In this document: positions 26,571 to 34,532 of the stretch, piece after piece | How the letters are laid out: every line of letters begins with the position of its first letter | Numbering within the stretch: the stretch's first letter is position 1 | Assembly (NCBI RefSeq): GCF_035552695.1 | Contig: NZ_DASZKT010000230.1 | Location: 44,859 to 108,858 of the forward strand | Source of the DNA: Actinospica sp035552695 | GTDB lineage: Bacteria > Actinomycetota > Actinomycetes > Streptomycetales > Catenulisporaceae | Direction of reading: 5' to 3' | DNA length: 64,000 nucleotides | The notes under the pieces: generated by a model | Seen by the model: the letters and a program-made list of their open reading frames with translations, nothing else | Databases searched by the model: none | What the model was told of the DNA's origin: nothing | Program-made: the position numbers and the translations under genes

Positions 26571-27809
26571 CTACCTGAGGCCCTGCGCGAGCGGCAGCGT
26601 GCGCCCGATGGCCACGTGGTGCCGGCGGTCGCAGAACTCGAGCACCGCGCCGCCGCTCTCGGCCGCCGCGTGCGCGCCGACCCGTGCCAGCTCCAGCTCG
26701 TTCGCGTCCCGCGCCGAGACGGTGACGAACCCGGCCGCGGCGATCTCGCCCTCGGGACCGGCCGGGCCGACCACGATCGAGGCCGCGCCGGTCACGCCCG
26801 AGGGCAGGAAGGCCGCCGGGGCCGCCAGATCGATCGCGCCGCCGAGGGTGCGCGGCCACTGCTTGACCCAGCCGGTCGCGTGCCACCAGGTGGCGGTGCG
26901 CGGGCCGGACCCGCCGGTCACCGCGCAGCCGCGCGGGGCGCGGGCGTCGACCTCCTCCGGCTGCCACGGCGTGTCCGTGTGCCGGGGGCCGGGCAGCGGG
27001 CCGCGGCCGGGCAGCAGCAGCGAGCCGAGCAGGCCGGTGACCGCCGCGCGGTCCAGCGGCACCAGCGGGCCGAGCCGCCCGCCGGTCGCGTCGTCCCTGC
27101 TCAGCTGGGTGAAGACGTTCTGCGCGGCCTTGATCGCCACCTGGGCGAGACCGCGTTCGCCCTGGCACAGCTTCGCGGCGCGGCCGATCAGCGCCGGGTG
27201 GTAGGCCAGGGCCAGCACCGCGTACGCGCGGGTGCGTCCGGCGGGGCCGGGCACCTGGTAGAGCAGTTGGATCCGCCGCACGGTCCCGGCCGCCGGGGGA
27301 GTGTTCAGGCATTCGCCGAGCCGGGCCGCGAGGTCGCGCGTGTCCGCGCCGCGCAGCACGCTGGTCGCGATCTCGGCCACGGCCAGCAGTTCGGGCGGAC
27401 CGCCGTGCCCGGCGTGCAGGACCAGCGAGGGCTCGAGCGCGCCGGACAGCTGCGGCAGCCAGTGCATCCCGCCGAGATCGAAGGGTTCCCGGTCACGCGC
27501 CGCCAGCGCCGGAAGCTTGAGCAGCCGCCGCCGCGTGCCGCGCACCCGCAGCCAGCCGAGCGGGCCCGCCGCGGGATCGACGTTCCGCGGCGCCGGCTTG
27601 CGCCCGGCGGGCTCCGGCGGCCCGGGCTGACGCTGCGGACCCTGCGCGGCCGCGGGCACGGGAACCGGGCCCCGCGGCTTGCGCTGCGGGGCGGGCTGCG
27701 GCGACGGCCGGGCCGCCTGCCCCCGGGTCTGCTGTTGGTGCGTGGCCACATTCGCAGTGTGGCACAGCTCTGCCTCCCACCGGCTCTCCGGCACCGGACC
27801 CGACCGCAT
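26571..27809 (-). CDS. Hypothetical protein, Pro/Arg-rich N-terminus
   Basis: I do not recognise this 412-residue protein. After a basic, Pro/Gln-rich, probably disordered first 100 residues, a globular part begins at about PLGWLRVRGTRRRLLKL. It has no membrane helices and no catalytic motif I can name. Segments such as WWHATGWVKQWP and SARDANELELARVG hint weakly at components linked to type VII or conjugative secretion ATPases. I would not assign that. ATG 27809 is chosen because GGAGG precedes it by five bases; GTG 27749 is an alternative. It is divergent from the alpha-glucosidase gene. Confidence 0.7.
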   Translation of the reverse strand: MRSGPVPESRWEAELCHTANVATHQQQTRGQAARPSPQPAPQRKPRGPVPVPAAAQGPQRQPGPPEPAGRKPAPRNVDPAAGPLGWLRVRGTRRRLLKLPALAARDREPFDLGGMHWLPQLSGALEPSLVLHAGHGGPPELLAVAEIATSVLRGADTRDLAARLGECLNTPPAAGTVRRIQLLYQVPGPAGRTRAYAVLALAYHPALIGRAAKLCQGERGLAQVAIKAAQNVFTQLSRDDATGGRLGPLVPLDRAAVTGLLGSLLLPGRGPLPGPRHTDTPWQPEEVDARAPRGCAVTGGSGPRTATWWHATGWVKQWPRTLGGAIDLAAPAAFLPSGVTGAASIVVGPAGPEGEIAAAGFVTVSARDANELELARVGAHAAAESGGAVLEFCDRRHHVAIGRTLPLAQGLR

Positions 27810-28073
27810 GTCCACCTCCACGAGCCCGGCGAGCGCTCGAACGCGCCGGGTCCGCCTCCAGTGATCCCCGCAAGCGACCTGCGGGAACCCTCCCCGACCT
27901 GACAGACTGCCGCCCTGGCGCAACCGTGGCGGGCTCTGGTGAGTCAGCATCCGTGTCCGGGTAACCCACCCGACACAGGACCACGCTGCTTGTTACGCCG
28001 TTTTACATATTCCTCACAAATGCGGCATCGTGGACCGGTAGCTACTCCTGCCCGCGCTGAGAGGAACGAAGGA

Positions 28074-29789
28074 ATGACGGTGACCGGCCACGCACAGGGC
28101 GCGACCAGGACCCAGTCGCCGGGCAAGCCGGCAACTGTGCCCGCCCCGGCGACCGCCTTCCACGGGGAGACGACGCCGTGGTGGCGGGACGCGGTGATCT
28201 ACCAGGTGTACATCCGGTCCTTCGCGGACGGGAACGGCGACGGCGTCGGCGACCTGCTCGGCATCCGCACCCGGCTGCCCTACCTGCGGGCGCTCGGCGT
28301 GGACGCGGTGTGGATCACCCCGTTCTACGCCTCGCCGATGGCCGACGGCGGCTACGACGTGGCCGAGCACCGCGAGGTGGACCCGCTGTTCGGCACCCTC
28401 GGCGACGCGGAGGCGCTGATCTCCGAGGCGCACCGGCACGGCATCCGGATCATCGTGGACATCGTGCCGAACCACACCTCGGCCGCGCACCGCTGGTTCC
28501 GCGAGGCCGTCGAGGCGGCTCCGGCGGACGCGGCCCGCGAGCGCTACATCTTCCGCGAGGGCCGCGGCGAGCACGGCGAGCTGCCGCCGAACGACTGGGA
28601 ATCCGTCTTCGGCGGCCCGGCCTGGACCCGGATCGCCGAGCGGCACGGTGAGCCTGGCGAGTGGTACCTGCACCTGTTCGACCCGGCGCAGCCCGATCTC
28701 AACTGGTGGCACCCGGAGGTGCGCGCCGAGCACGAGCAGATCCTGCGCTTCTGGCTGGACCGCGGCGTGGACGGCTTCCGGATCGACGTGGCGCACGGGA
28801 TGATCAAGGCCGAGGGCCTGCCCGACGCCGGGTTCACCAACCAGATCCAGATGCTCGGCAGCACGGTTCTGCCGTACTTCGACCAGGATGAGGTGCACGA
28901 GATCCACCGCCGCTGGCGGGAGATCCTGGACGAGTACCCGGGCGAGCGCATCGCCGTGGCGGAGGCCTGGGCGCCCTCGCTCGAGCGCCTCGCCGCGTAC
29001 GTAAGGCCGGACGAGCTGCACCAGGCCTTCAACTTCCACTTCCTCGGCACCCCGTGGCAGCGCGACGAGCTGCGCACGGTCATCGACGACTCGCTGCGCA
29101 CGTCCTCGCTCGTCGGAGCTCCGACGACCTGGGTGCTGTCGAACCACGACATCCGCCGGCACGTGACTAGGTACGGCGGCGGCGAGTCCGGGCTGCGGCG
29201 CGCGCGGGCCGCGGCGCTGATGATGCTGGCGCTGCCCGGCTCGGCGTATCTCTACCAGGGCGAGGAGCTCGGCCTCGAGGAGGTCCTCGACCTGCCCGCG
29301 GAACTGCTGCGGGACCCGCAGCGGCTGCGCAGCGCGGACGGCTCCTCGGGCCGCGACGGCTGCCGGGTGCCGCTGCCCTGGGGCGGCAGCGAGTCCCCGT
29401 ACAACTTCACGCCGATGAACATCGCGAACGGCTGGCTCCCGGCGCCGCAGCAGTGGCGCGAGAAGACGGTCGAGGCCCAGTGGGACGACGCCGCCTCCAC
29501 TCTCGGCCTCTATCGCAGAGCCCTGAAGCTGCGGCGCGAGCTGCCCGCCCTCGGCGACGGACGGCTCGACTGGCCGGAGGACACCGAGGTGCTCCTCGGC
29601 GACGCGGAGGACCTGCTGGTCTTCCACCGCGCCCCCGGGTTCGTCTGCACGGTGAACGTCGGCGCGAAGCCGGTCACCATCCGCCGCCCCGGCGCACTGG
29701 AGATCGCGAGCGTGGACCTGGACGCTCCCGCGTCCTCCGACACAGTGGTGCTGCCCCCGGACTCGACCGCCTGGTGGAGCGCCCGCTGA
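28074..29789 (+). CDS. GH13 alpha-glucosidase (trehalose/oligo-glucosidase-like)
   Basis: This 571-residue cytoplasmic GH13 enzyme is likely to hydrolyse alpha-1,4 or alpha-1,6 glucosidic bonds of small maltodextrins. It opens WWRDAVIYQVYIRSFADGNG and has the four classic regions: DIVPNH, the nucleophile D238 in GFRIDVAHG, the acid/base E297 in VAEAW, and D359 in LSNHD. There is no signal peptide. ATG 28074 is preceded by GAGGAA. No sugar transporter or LacI regulator sits next to it, which is unusual for this family. A strong shared terminator follows. Confidence 0.92.
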   Translation: MTVTGHAQGATRTQSPGKPATVPAPATAFHGETTPWWRDAVIYQVYIRSFADGNGDGVGDLLGIRTRLPYLRALGVDAVWITPFYASPMADGGYDVAEHREVDPLFGTLGDAEALISEAHRHGIRIIVDIVPNHTSAAHRWFREAVEAAPADAARERYIFREGRGEHGELPPNDWESVFGGPAWTRIAERHGEPGEWYLHLFDPAQPDLNWWHPEVRAEHEQILRFWLDRGVDGFRIDVAHGMIKAEGLPDAGFTNQIQMLGSTVLPYFDQDEVHEIHRRWREILDEYPGERIAVAEAWAPSLERLAAYVRPDELHQAFNFHFLGTPWQRDELRTVIDDSLRTSSLVGAPTTWVLSNHDIRRHVTRYGGGESGLRRARAAALMMLALPGSAYLYQGEELGLEEVLDLPAELLRDPQRLRSADGSSGRDGCRVPLPWGGSESPYNFTPMNIANGWLPAPQQWREKTVEAQWDDAASTLGLYRRALKLRRELPALGDGRLDWPEDTEVLLGDAEDLLVFHRAPGFVCTVNVGAKPVTIRRPGALEIASVDLDAPASSDTVVLPPDSTAWWSAR

Positions 29790-29806
29790 GATCGCTTCGA
29801 CATACC

Positions 29807-29844
29807 GCGCCCCCTGACCCGTCTACTGCGGGGTCAGGGGGCGC
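29807..29844. terminator. Bidirectional terminator between alpha-glucosidase and TetR genes
   Basis: The arms GCGCCCCCTGACCC and GGGTCAGGGGGCGC form a perfect 14-base stem with a 10-base loop. The hairpin contains the TetR stop codon, so it can end transcripts from both converging genes. Confidence 0.85.
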
Positions 29845-30401
29845 GGCCAGTTGAGCAGGGCCGCGTGCAGGGCATCGAGCGCCCGGGCCCACGAGGCGTC
29901 CACGTCGCCGGAGTGCGCGAACGCGCCGGACGTCTCCAGGCTCGCGAAGCCGTGGAACGCGCTGCCGAGCAGGCGCACGGCGTGCACCTGCTCGGTCTCG
30001 GGGAGCTTGTACTCGCGCAGGATCGCCCGCATGAGCGCGGTATGCCGCAACGCCGGCGCGGCAGCCGGCGACGACGCGTCGATCCGCAGCCGCGCCGCCG
30101 TGTACCGACCAGGGTGCTCCTTGGCGTAGTCCCGGTACGCCGTCGCGAACGCGACGAGCGCGTCCTTCCCGGCACGCCCGGCCAACGCGTCCGACGCCCG
30201 GTCCGCGAGCTCGGTCAAAGCCAGTGCCGCCAGGCGTACCCGCAGCTCATCGGCGTTCTTGATATGCGAATAGAGGCTCGCGACCGTCACGTCGAAGCGG
30301 CGCGCCAACGCCGACACGGTGACCTGCTCGAACCCGACCTCGTCCGCCAACTCCGCCGCGGCCCGGACCAGACCCTCGACGCTCACTCCCGCGCGTGCCA
30401 C
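29823..30401 (-). CDS. TetR-family repressor with WHG-type C-terminus
   Basis: This 192-residue TetR regulator has the N-terminal HTH FEQVTVSALARRFDVTVASLYSHI. The ligand domain carries the WHG-like block FHGFASLETSGAF. GTG 30401 is preferred because AGGAGG lies six bases upstream; longer frames start inside the regulatory region. It diverges from the FBP-domain gene, and the palindrome CCTAAAG-C-CTTTAGG at 30418-30432 lies just upstream of both. It therefore probably represses itself and the FBP gene. The ligand is unknown. Confidence 0.88.
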   Translation of the reverse strand: MARAGVSVEGLVRAAAELADEVGFEQVTVSALARRFDVTVASLYSHIKNADELRVRLAALALTELADRASDALAGRAGKDALVAFATAYRDYAKEHPGRYTAARLRIDASSPAAAPALRHTALMRAILREYKLPETEQVHAVRLLGSAFHGFASLETSGAFAHSGDVDASWARALDALHAALLNWPRPLTPQ

Positions 30402-30417
30402 CGGCGGCCTCCTCGAA

Positions 30418-30432
30418 CCTAAAGCCTTTAGG
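30418..30432. promoter_or_regulatory. Probable TetR operator
   Basis: CCTAAAG-C-CTTTAGG is a perfect 7+1+7 palindrome in the divergent intergenic region, 16 bases from the TetR start and 38 bases before the FBP-protein ATG. A -10-like TAATAC follows at 30441-30446 on the plus strand. Confidence 0.6.
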
Positions 30433-30470
30433 AATTTGCATAATACCGCTAGGAATGCTTGGCTGGCGCC

Positions 30471-30974
30471 ATGAGACCGATCACCGAGAGTGAGATCCGC
30501 GCGAGTTTCGTCAACTGCTCCAAGGGGGAGGCGCAACGCCTCAACCTGCCGCGCGACTTCGCCGGGCTGCCATGGGACGACCTGGACTTCCTCGGCTGGC
30601 GCGATCCGGGCGCCCCCGAGCGCGGCTACCTCGTCGCCGAGCGGAGCGGGCGGCTTGTCGGCATAGCCCTGCGCACGGCCTCCGGCGGTTCGCGCGGATT
30701 CACCGCCCGCAGCATCTGCACGATCTGCAAGACCACCCGCACCGGAGGCGGCGTGGCCCTGCTGGCCGCGCGCCGAGCGGGCGAGGCCGGGCGCAACGGC
30801 AACACCGTGGGCCAGTACATCTGCTCGGACCTGGCCTGCTCGCTCTACGCGCGCGGCAAGAAGATCTCCGCCGGCACCCTCCTCGACGAAACGCTGGACC
30901 CCGCCGCCCGCATCGCCCGGGTCGAGAAGGGCCTCGACACCTTCCTGAACAGGATCACCGCAGGCGCCAACTAG
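30471..30974 (+). CDS. FBP-domain (EF-G-binding) treble-clef protein
   Basis: This 167-residue protein resembles the C-terminal domain of FusB-type elongation-factor-G-binding proteins, whose best-known members give fusidic-acid resistance. The zinc-binding cysteines are visible as SICTICKTT and YICSDLACSLY, with RGKK in between. Actinobacterial members are common, and a resistance role is unproven. ATG 30471 agrees with the family N-terminus (PITESEIRASFVNCSKGEA); an in-frame TTG at 30459 follows AGGA and is possible. The divergent TetR gene suggests inducible expression. Confidence 0.85.
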   Translation: MRPITESEIRASFVNCSKGEAQRLNLPRDFAGLPWDDLDFLGWRDPGAPERGYLVAERSGRLVGIALRTASGGSRGFTARSICTICKTTRTGGGVALLAARRAGEAGRNGNTVGQYICSDLACSLYARGKKISAGTLLDETLDPAARIARVEKGLDTFLNRITAGAN

Positions 30975-31574
30975 CGTGCGCCGCGCTACGACCGCGTGCG
31001 CCGCCGTGTGCGCGAACTAGCGTGCGCCGTGCCGTGACGGTGCACGCCGCCGGGTGCGCGAAGAGCGTGCCCGCCGCCTCGGGCGCGCCACGCCACGCCA
31101 CGACCGTGCTCGTCGCCGCGGGCGCGAACCAGCCTGCGCCGCGCCGTGACGGTGCCCGCCGCCGGGTGTGCGAAGAGCGTGCCCGCCGCCTCGGGCGCAC
31201 CACGTCACGCCACGCCACGACCGTGCTCGTCACCTCGGGCGCGAACCAGCCTGCGCCGCGCCACGACCGCGCGCGCTGCCACAACTACGCGCGCCGCCAG
31301 ACCGCGCCGAGACCGCGCACCGCCGCGACCGCGCACCGCCGCGACGGTGCGCACCGCCACGACCGCGCACTGCCACGAGCGCACCGCCACGACCACGCCG
31401 CGCCGCGCTTCGGCGTCTCAGGGCACAGCGAAGCATTCGGCCCGGATTCGCTCAGGGCCCGGCGATGAACGGCTCGGCACCCGCCGTTCATCGCCCCTTC
31501 CCGCCGCGTTTTCCAATATCCGGCCGGGTTATTGAATTTTGAAGATCCTTAGCTTGCGGAACCCTTCTCAGTTC
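30975..31574. repeat. Tandem-repeat tract between the FBP and whiB genes
   Basis: This 600-base stretch has no convincing gene. It contains a direct repeat of about 112-117 bases: copy 1 from 31023, copy 2 from 31135 and a partial copy 3 from 31252. Copy 2 is longer by one 5-base CCACG unit. Beyond about 31280 it decays into short ACCGCGCACCGCC-like units up to about 31410. A 15-base word from the end of the FBP gene (30969-30983) recurs at 31015-31029. All open frames here look like repeat artefacts. Confidence 0.75.
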
Positions 31575-31970
31575 TCAGCGCATCGCGGTGACGGCGCGCG
31601 GGCGCGGGATGCGGCGGCCGAAGGACGAGCCCGTGGCCAGCTCCCGGTCCGCTTCGCTCAGGCCGCCCCAGACGCCGAAAAGCTCCGGGGTGCCGAGGGC
31701 GTGCGCCCGGCATTCGCGCAGCACCGGGCAGGCCGCGCAGATCTGCTTGGCCTCCTCCTCGCGCGCCTCGCGGTCCCGCGTGCGCTCCTTCTCCGGACCG
31801 AAGAACAGCCGCGCGTCCGCCCCCTGGCACCGCGCCTGCTCCTGCCAGCCCAGACGCAGATCCGCGATCGCCGGGATCCGTGCCGCGTTGCGCGCCGAAC
31901 GGCGCTCCGGGAGCAGCGAGACCCCGCCGCTCCCGCCCGTCGACGCTCCGGCCGTGTCCATCCGAGTCAT
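31575..31970 (-). CDS. WhiB-family iron-sulfur transcription factor
   Basis: This 131-residue Wbl protein coordinates a redox-sensitive [4Fe-4S] cluster through four cysteines: one in QARCQGAD, then ICAACPVLREC. The GVWGGLSEADRE turn marks the family. About 30 non-conserved residues precede the core, and a basic C-terminus (RRIPRPR) probably contacts DNA. ATG 31970 follows GAGGGGAAG. It diverges from an HTH/TPR regulator. The exact Wbl subfamily cannot be assigned by eye. Confidence 0.93.
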   Translation of the reverse strand: MTRMDTAGASTGGSGGVSLLPERRSARNAARIPAIADLRLGWQEQARCQGADARLFFGPEKERTRDREAREEEAKQICAACPVLRECRAHALGTPELFGVWGGLSEADRELATGSSFGRRIPRPRAVTAMR

Positions 31971-32279
31971 GTCGTCTTCCCCTCCACTCGACTCGTCTTT
32001 CAAGGCGTCAAACGGACGACGCCGAACGGGTGTTCCCGTCACCTCGGCGAATCTCGATCCGGTCTCGGCCTACTGAATACGACGACTGCGGCGCTCGAAC
32101 CGTTCCCGATTCGCGCCCCCGAATCGCGCCTTTCCGCCCCCGGGCCTCGCACGGCCCTTCCCACCAGGGGGCGCGCGCCCGTCCGTGCACGGCGCACTCC
32201 GCGGGCGTGCACTCCCTCGCCTGGGTGGATTCGTGCAATTGCAGCTTGCATATGCGAGCGGGCCGCTACCTTCAGTCAT
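31971..32279. other. Divergent intergenic region, whiB and HTH/TPR regulator
   Basis: These 309 bases hold no gene. Near the right end, TTGCAT (32246-32251) and TACCTT (32267-32272) could form a promoter that starts transcripts at or beside the ATG at 32280, making the mRNA leaderless. The palindrome TGCAATTGCA (32234-32243) sits at the upstream edge. Confidence 0.4.
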
Positions 32280-33710
32280 ATGACAGCATCGCAGCCGGAG
32301 GATCGGCGGCTCACCGCGGACGGGCAGTCCGACGTGGTGACGCTGCGCGAACTGCGTCGCCGCCGCTACTGGACCCAGGCCGACCTCGCGCTCGCCTTCG
32401 AGGAGCGTTCCCGCCAGGTCGGTCGGGCCCTGTCGCTCTCGGTGCGGCAGGTTCGCCGCTGGGAGGGCGCCGACCCGCCGCTGCCGCTGCCCGCGTACCA
32501 AGAGGTCCTTGAATCCCTCTTCGGCCTGCCGATCGAGCGCATGGGCTTCCCGGCCCCGTGGCCGGGCGCCCCGCGGCACGAGCTGGGCGAGGAGGCGGGA
32601 CCGACTCCAGGGGGAGCGAGCGCCGCCCGGTCGTACCACGACGACCGAGAGAGAGCAGAACCAGTGAAAAGGCGTCAATTCGTCGCCGGGGCCGTGGCCC
32701 TCGGCTCAGGCGCGAGCGTGTGGCCCGAGTCGGCCAGGCCGGCCGCGGCGGCGGGGACGGGGACGGAACGGGTGGAGACCGGCGCGCTGGGCAATGCCGC
32801 CCGGCGGGCCGCCCTCGATCCGCAGGCCGTGTCGGGGTACGCGGCGATCACCGCCCAGCAGCGCTCGCTGTACTGGACGGTGCCCGCCGAGACGATGATC
32901 GAGCCCGTGCGCGCCCACGCCGAGCTCGGTACCGAACTCCTACGATCGGCCGGCTCGATGCTGCGCGCCCGGCTGGCCGGGCCGGTGGCCGAGACCGCGC
33001 TGCTGGCGGCGCGGCTGTCCTTCTTCGACGTGAAACGGCCGGACTGGGCCGCGTCCTTCTTCGACACCGCCCGCCAGGCGGCACGGGAGGCCGGCGACTC
33101 GGCGCTGCTCAGCGCGGTGCTCGCGACGGCGGCCTTCCCGCCGGCCTTCGCGGGCGTCGCCGGGCAGGCCAGGGCGCTGATCCGGCAGGCGCTCGAGGTC
33201 GGGTTGCGCGGGGCGAGCGCAGAGCAGCGCTCCTGGCTCTACGCGGTGCAGTCCGAGGTCGAGGCCAGGCTCGGCGACGGCCGGGCCGCCACCGAGGCGA
33301 TCGCCCGCGCCGAGGCGGAGCTCGGCCGCGGCGGACCGGCCAGGCCGCAGTGGCTGGACTACTACGACGCCTCCCGGCTGACCGGATTCTCCGGCTTCTG
33401 CCGGCTGGCCGCGGGCCAGCCCGGCCGGGCGGCCGAGGCGCTGGAGCACAACCTGCGCGGGCTGACCCCCGGCGCGGGCAAGCAGCGCTCGATCACCCTG
33501 GCCGACCTGGCCGGGGCGCGGGCCAGGCAGGGCGAGTACGAGGAGTCCGCGCGGCTGCTCGAGGCGGCCGTGGACCAGCTCGGCCGGCACTGGTACGCGA
33601 CCGGCCTCGACCGGGTCGACGCCGTGCACCGCCGGCTCGAGCAGGGCGGCGCCCCCGGCCGCATCCTCGCCCCGCTCACCGAAGCCCGGCAGTCCCTGGT
33701 GGCCGCCTGA
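32280..33710 (+). CDS. HTH/TPR regulator of the Streptomyces type
   Basis: This 476-residue protein has an N-terminal Cro/XRE-like HTH (about residues 20-80: LRELRRRRYWTQADLALAFEE, then LSVRQVRRWEG). A hydrophobic RRQFVAGAVALGSGASV stretch near 127 and a long helical TPR-like domain follow. Such regulators often sense peptides or partner proteins. ATG 32280 has no ribosome-binding site but lies about 7 bases after a -10-like TACCTT, which suggests a leaderless transcript. It is monocistronic and ends at a strong terminator. Confidence 0.85.
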   Translation: MTASQPEDRRLTADGQSDVVTLRELRRRRYWTQADLALAFEERSRQVGRALSLSVRQVRRWEGADPPLPLPAYQEVLESLFGLPIERMGFPAPWPGAPRHELGEEAGPTPGGASAARSYHDDRERAEPVKRRQFVAGAVALGSGASVWPESARPAAAAGTGTERVETGALGNAARRAALDPQAVSGYAAITAQQRSLYWTVPAETMIEPVRAHAELGTELLRSAGSMLRARLAGPVAETALLAARLSFFDVKRPDWAASFFDTARQAAREAGDSALLSAVLATAAFPPAFAGVAGQARALIRQALEVGLRGASAEQRSWLYAVQSEVEARLGDGRAATEAIARAEAELGRGGPARPQWLDYYDASRLTGFSGFCRLAAGQPGRAAEALEHNLRGLTPGAGKQRSITLADLAGARARQGEYEESARLLEAAVDQLGRHWYATGLDRVDAVHRRLEQGGAPGRILAPLTEARQSLVAA

Positions 33711-33727
33711 CGGCGGTCCGACGGTCC

Positions 33728-33763
33728 ACCGCCCCCGTGCGCCGACCGGCGCACGGGGGCGGT
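33728..33763 (+). terminator. Terminator after the HTH/TPR regulator
   Basis: A perfect 16-base stem (ACCGCCCCCGTGCGCC and its complement) with a GACC loop, followed by TTTCC. Confidence 0.88.
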
Positions 33764-33793
33764 TTCCATTCGTATTGCTTCACGAACGATGCG

Positions 33794-34329
33794 TCACGAA
33801 TGGTGGGCGTGCGTCAGCTCGTGCACCAGCCGGTCGGCGCTCGCCCGCAGCCTGAGCTGCGTCGGGATCTGGGCCTGCAGGGTCGGCGGCGGCACGGCGA
33901 TCACCGGGCAGACCGCGTGCGCCAGGCAGTAGCGCGCGGTCGCCGCGTGCAGCGAGTGGCGCGACTTCCCGCGCCGCCCGGCCCCGACCACCAGCAGGTC
34001 GTTGTGATGCTCCGCGGCCTCCACCAGCGCCGGCCCGGTCGCGCCGCGCACCAGCAACGGCTCGACGGGCAGGTCCTCGGGCGGCCCGCCGAGCCCTTCC
34101 TCGAAGGCGCGGATCAGCTGCTTTTCCGCCGGATCGCGCACCATCCGCGCCTACCCGGGCGTCGCCGAGCGGCGCGAGGGCACGTCTCCGCCCGGCAGCT
34201 GCCAGGCATGAACGGGAATCAGCATGGCCTCGAGCCGACGGGCCTGGCCCAGCGCGTAACGCAGCGCCTCCAGGCTGCCGGCGATCCGTCCACCCCGACG
34301 ACCACGCGTCCAACGATTGTTGCGAACAC
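33794..34329 (-). pseudogene. Universal stress protein, broken
   Basis: Read from GTG 34329, the minus strand begins VFATIVGRVVVGVDGSPA, the USP nucleotide-binding start. Near 34285 the frame shifts: one missing G would restore GSPGSLEALRYALGQARRLEA. The frame then runs to SATPG, meets an in-frame TAG at 34151-34153, and continues in the same frame as ARMVRDPAEKQLIRAFEEG and LLVVGAGRRGKSRHSL to a normal USP end. One frameshift and one nonsense codon indicate a decayed gene, though two assembly errors cannot be excluded. It abuts kdpDE; USP domains also occur inside KdpD. Confidence 0.8.
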
Positions 34330-34400
34330 ACCTACAGCACAACACCTTGGCAAGCGTCCGACCCGTCTGCTCACGCCGACTCAACGGGCGCGACGGCGGA

Positions 34401-34481
34401 TTACCCGGTTCGGCAACGCGGGTAACGGACGGGTCTCGGCCCGTCAGCCAAGCGTGGAGATTCCTCTAACGCGCGTTAGAG
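34401..34481. promoter_or_regulatory. Two inverted repeats upstream of kdpD
   Basis: TTACCCG (34401-34407) pairs with CGGGTAA (34419-34425). CTCTAACGCGCGTTAGAG (34464-34481) is a perfect 18-base palindrome ending 51 bases before the kdpD start. The second is typical of a TetR- or GntR-type dimer site. Confidence 0.5.
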
Positions 34482-34532
34482 CGGCGTATGCGAACGGGGG
34501 CTACCTGCTGCCGAGGGTGGAAAGATCGACCT

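Noticed and set aside
31139..31535. Several open frames in the tandem-repeat tract
   Set aside because: They encode only repeat-derived Arg/Pro/Ala/Thr strings on both strands and lack ribosome-binding sites.
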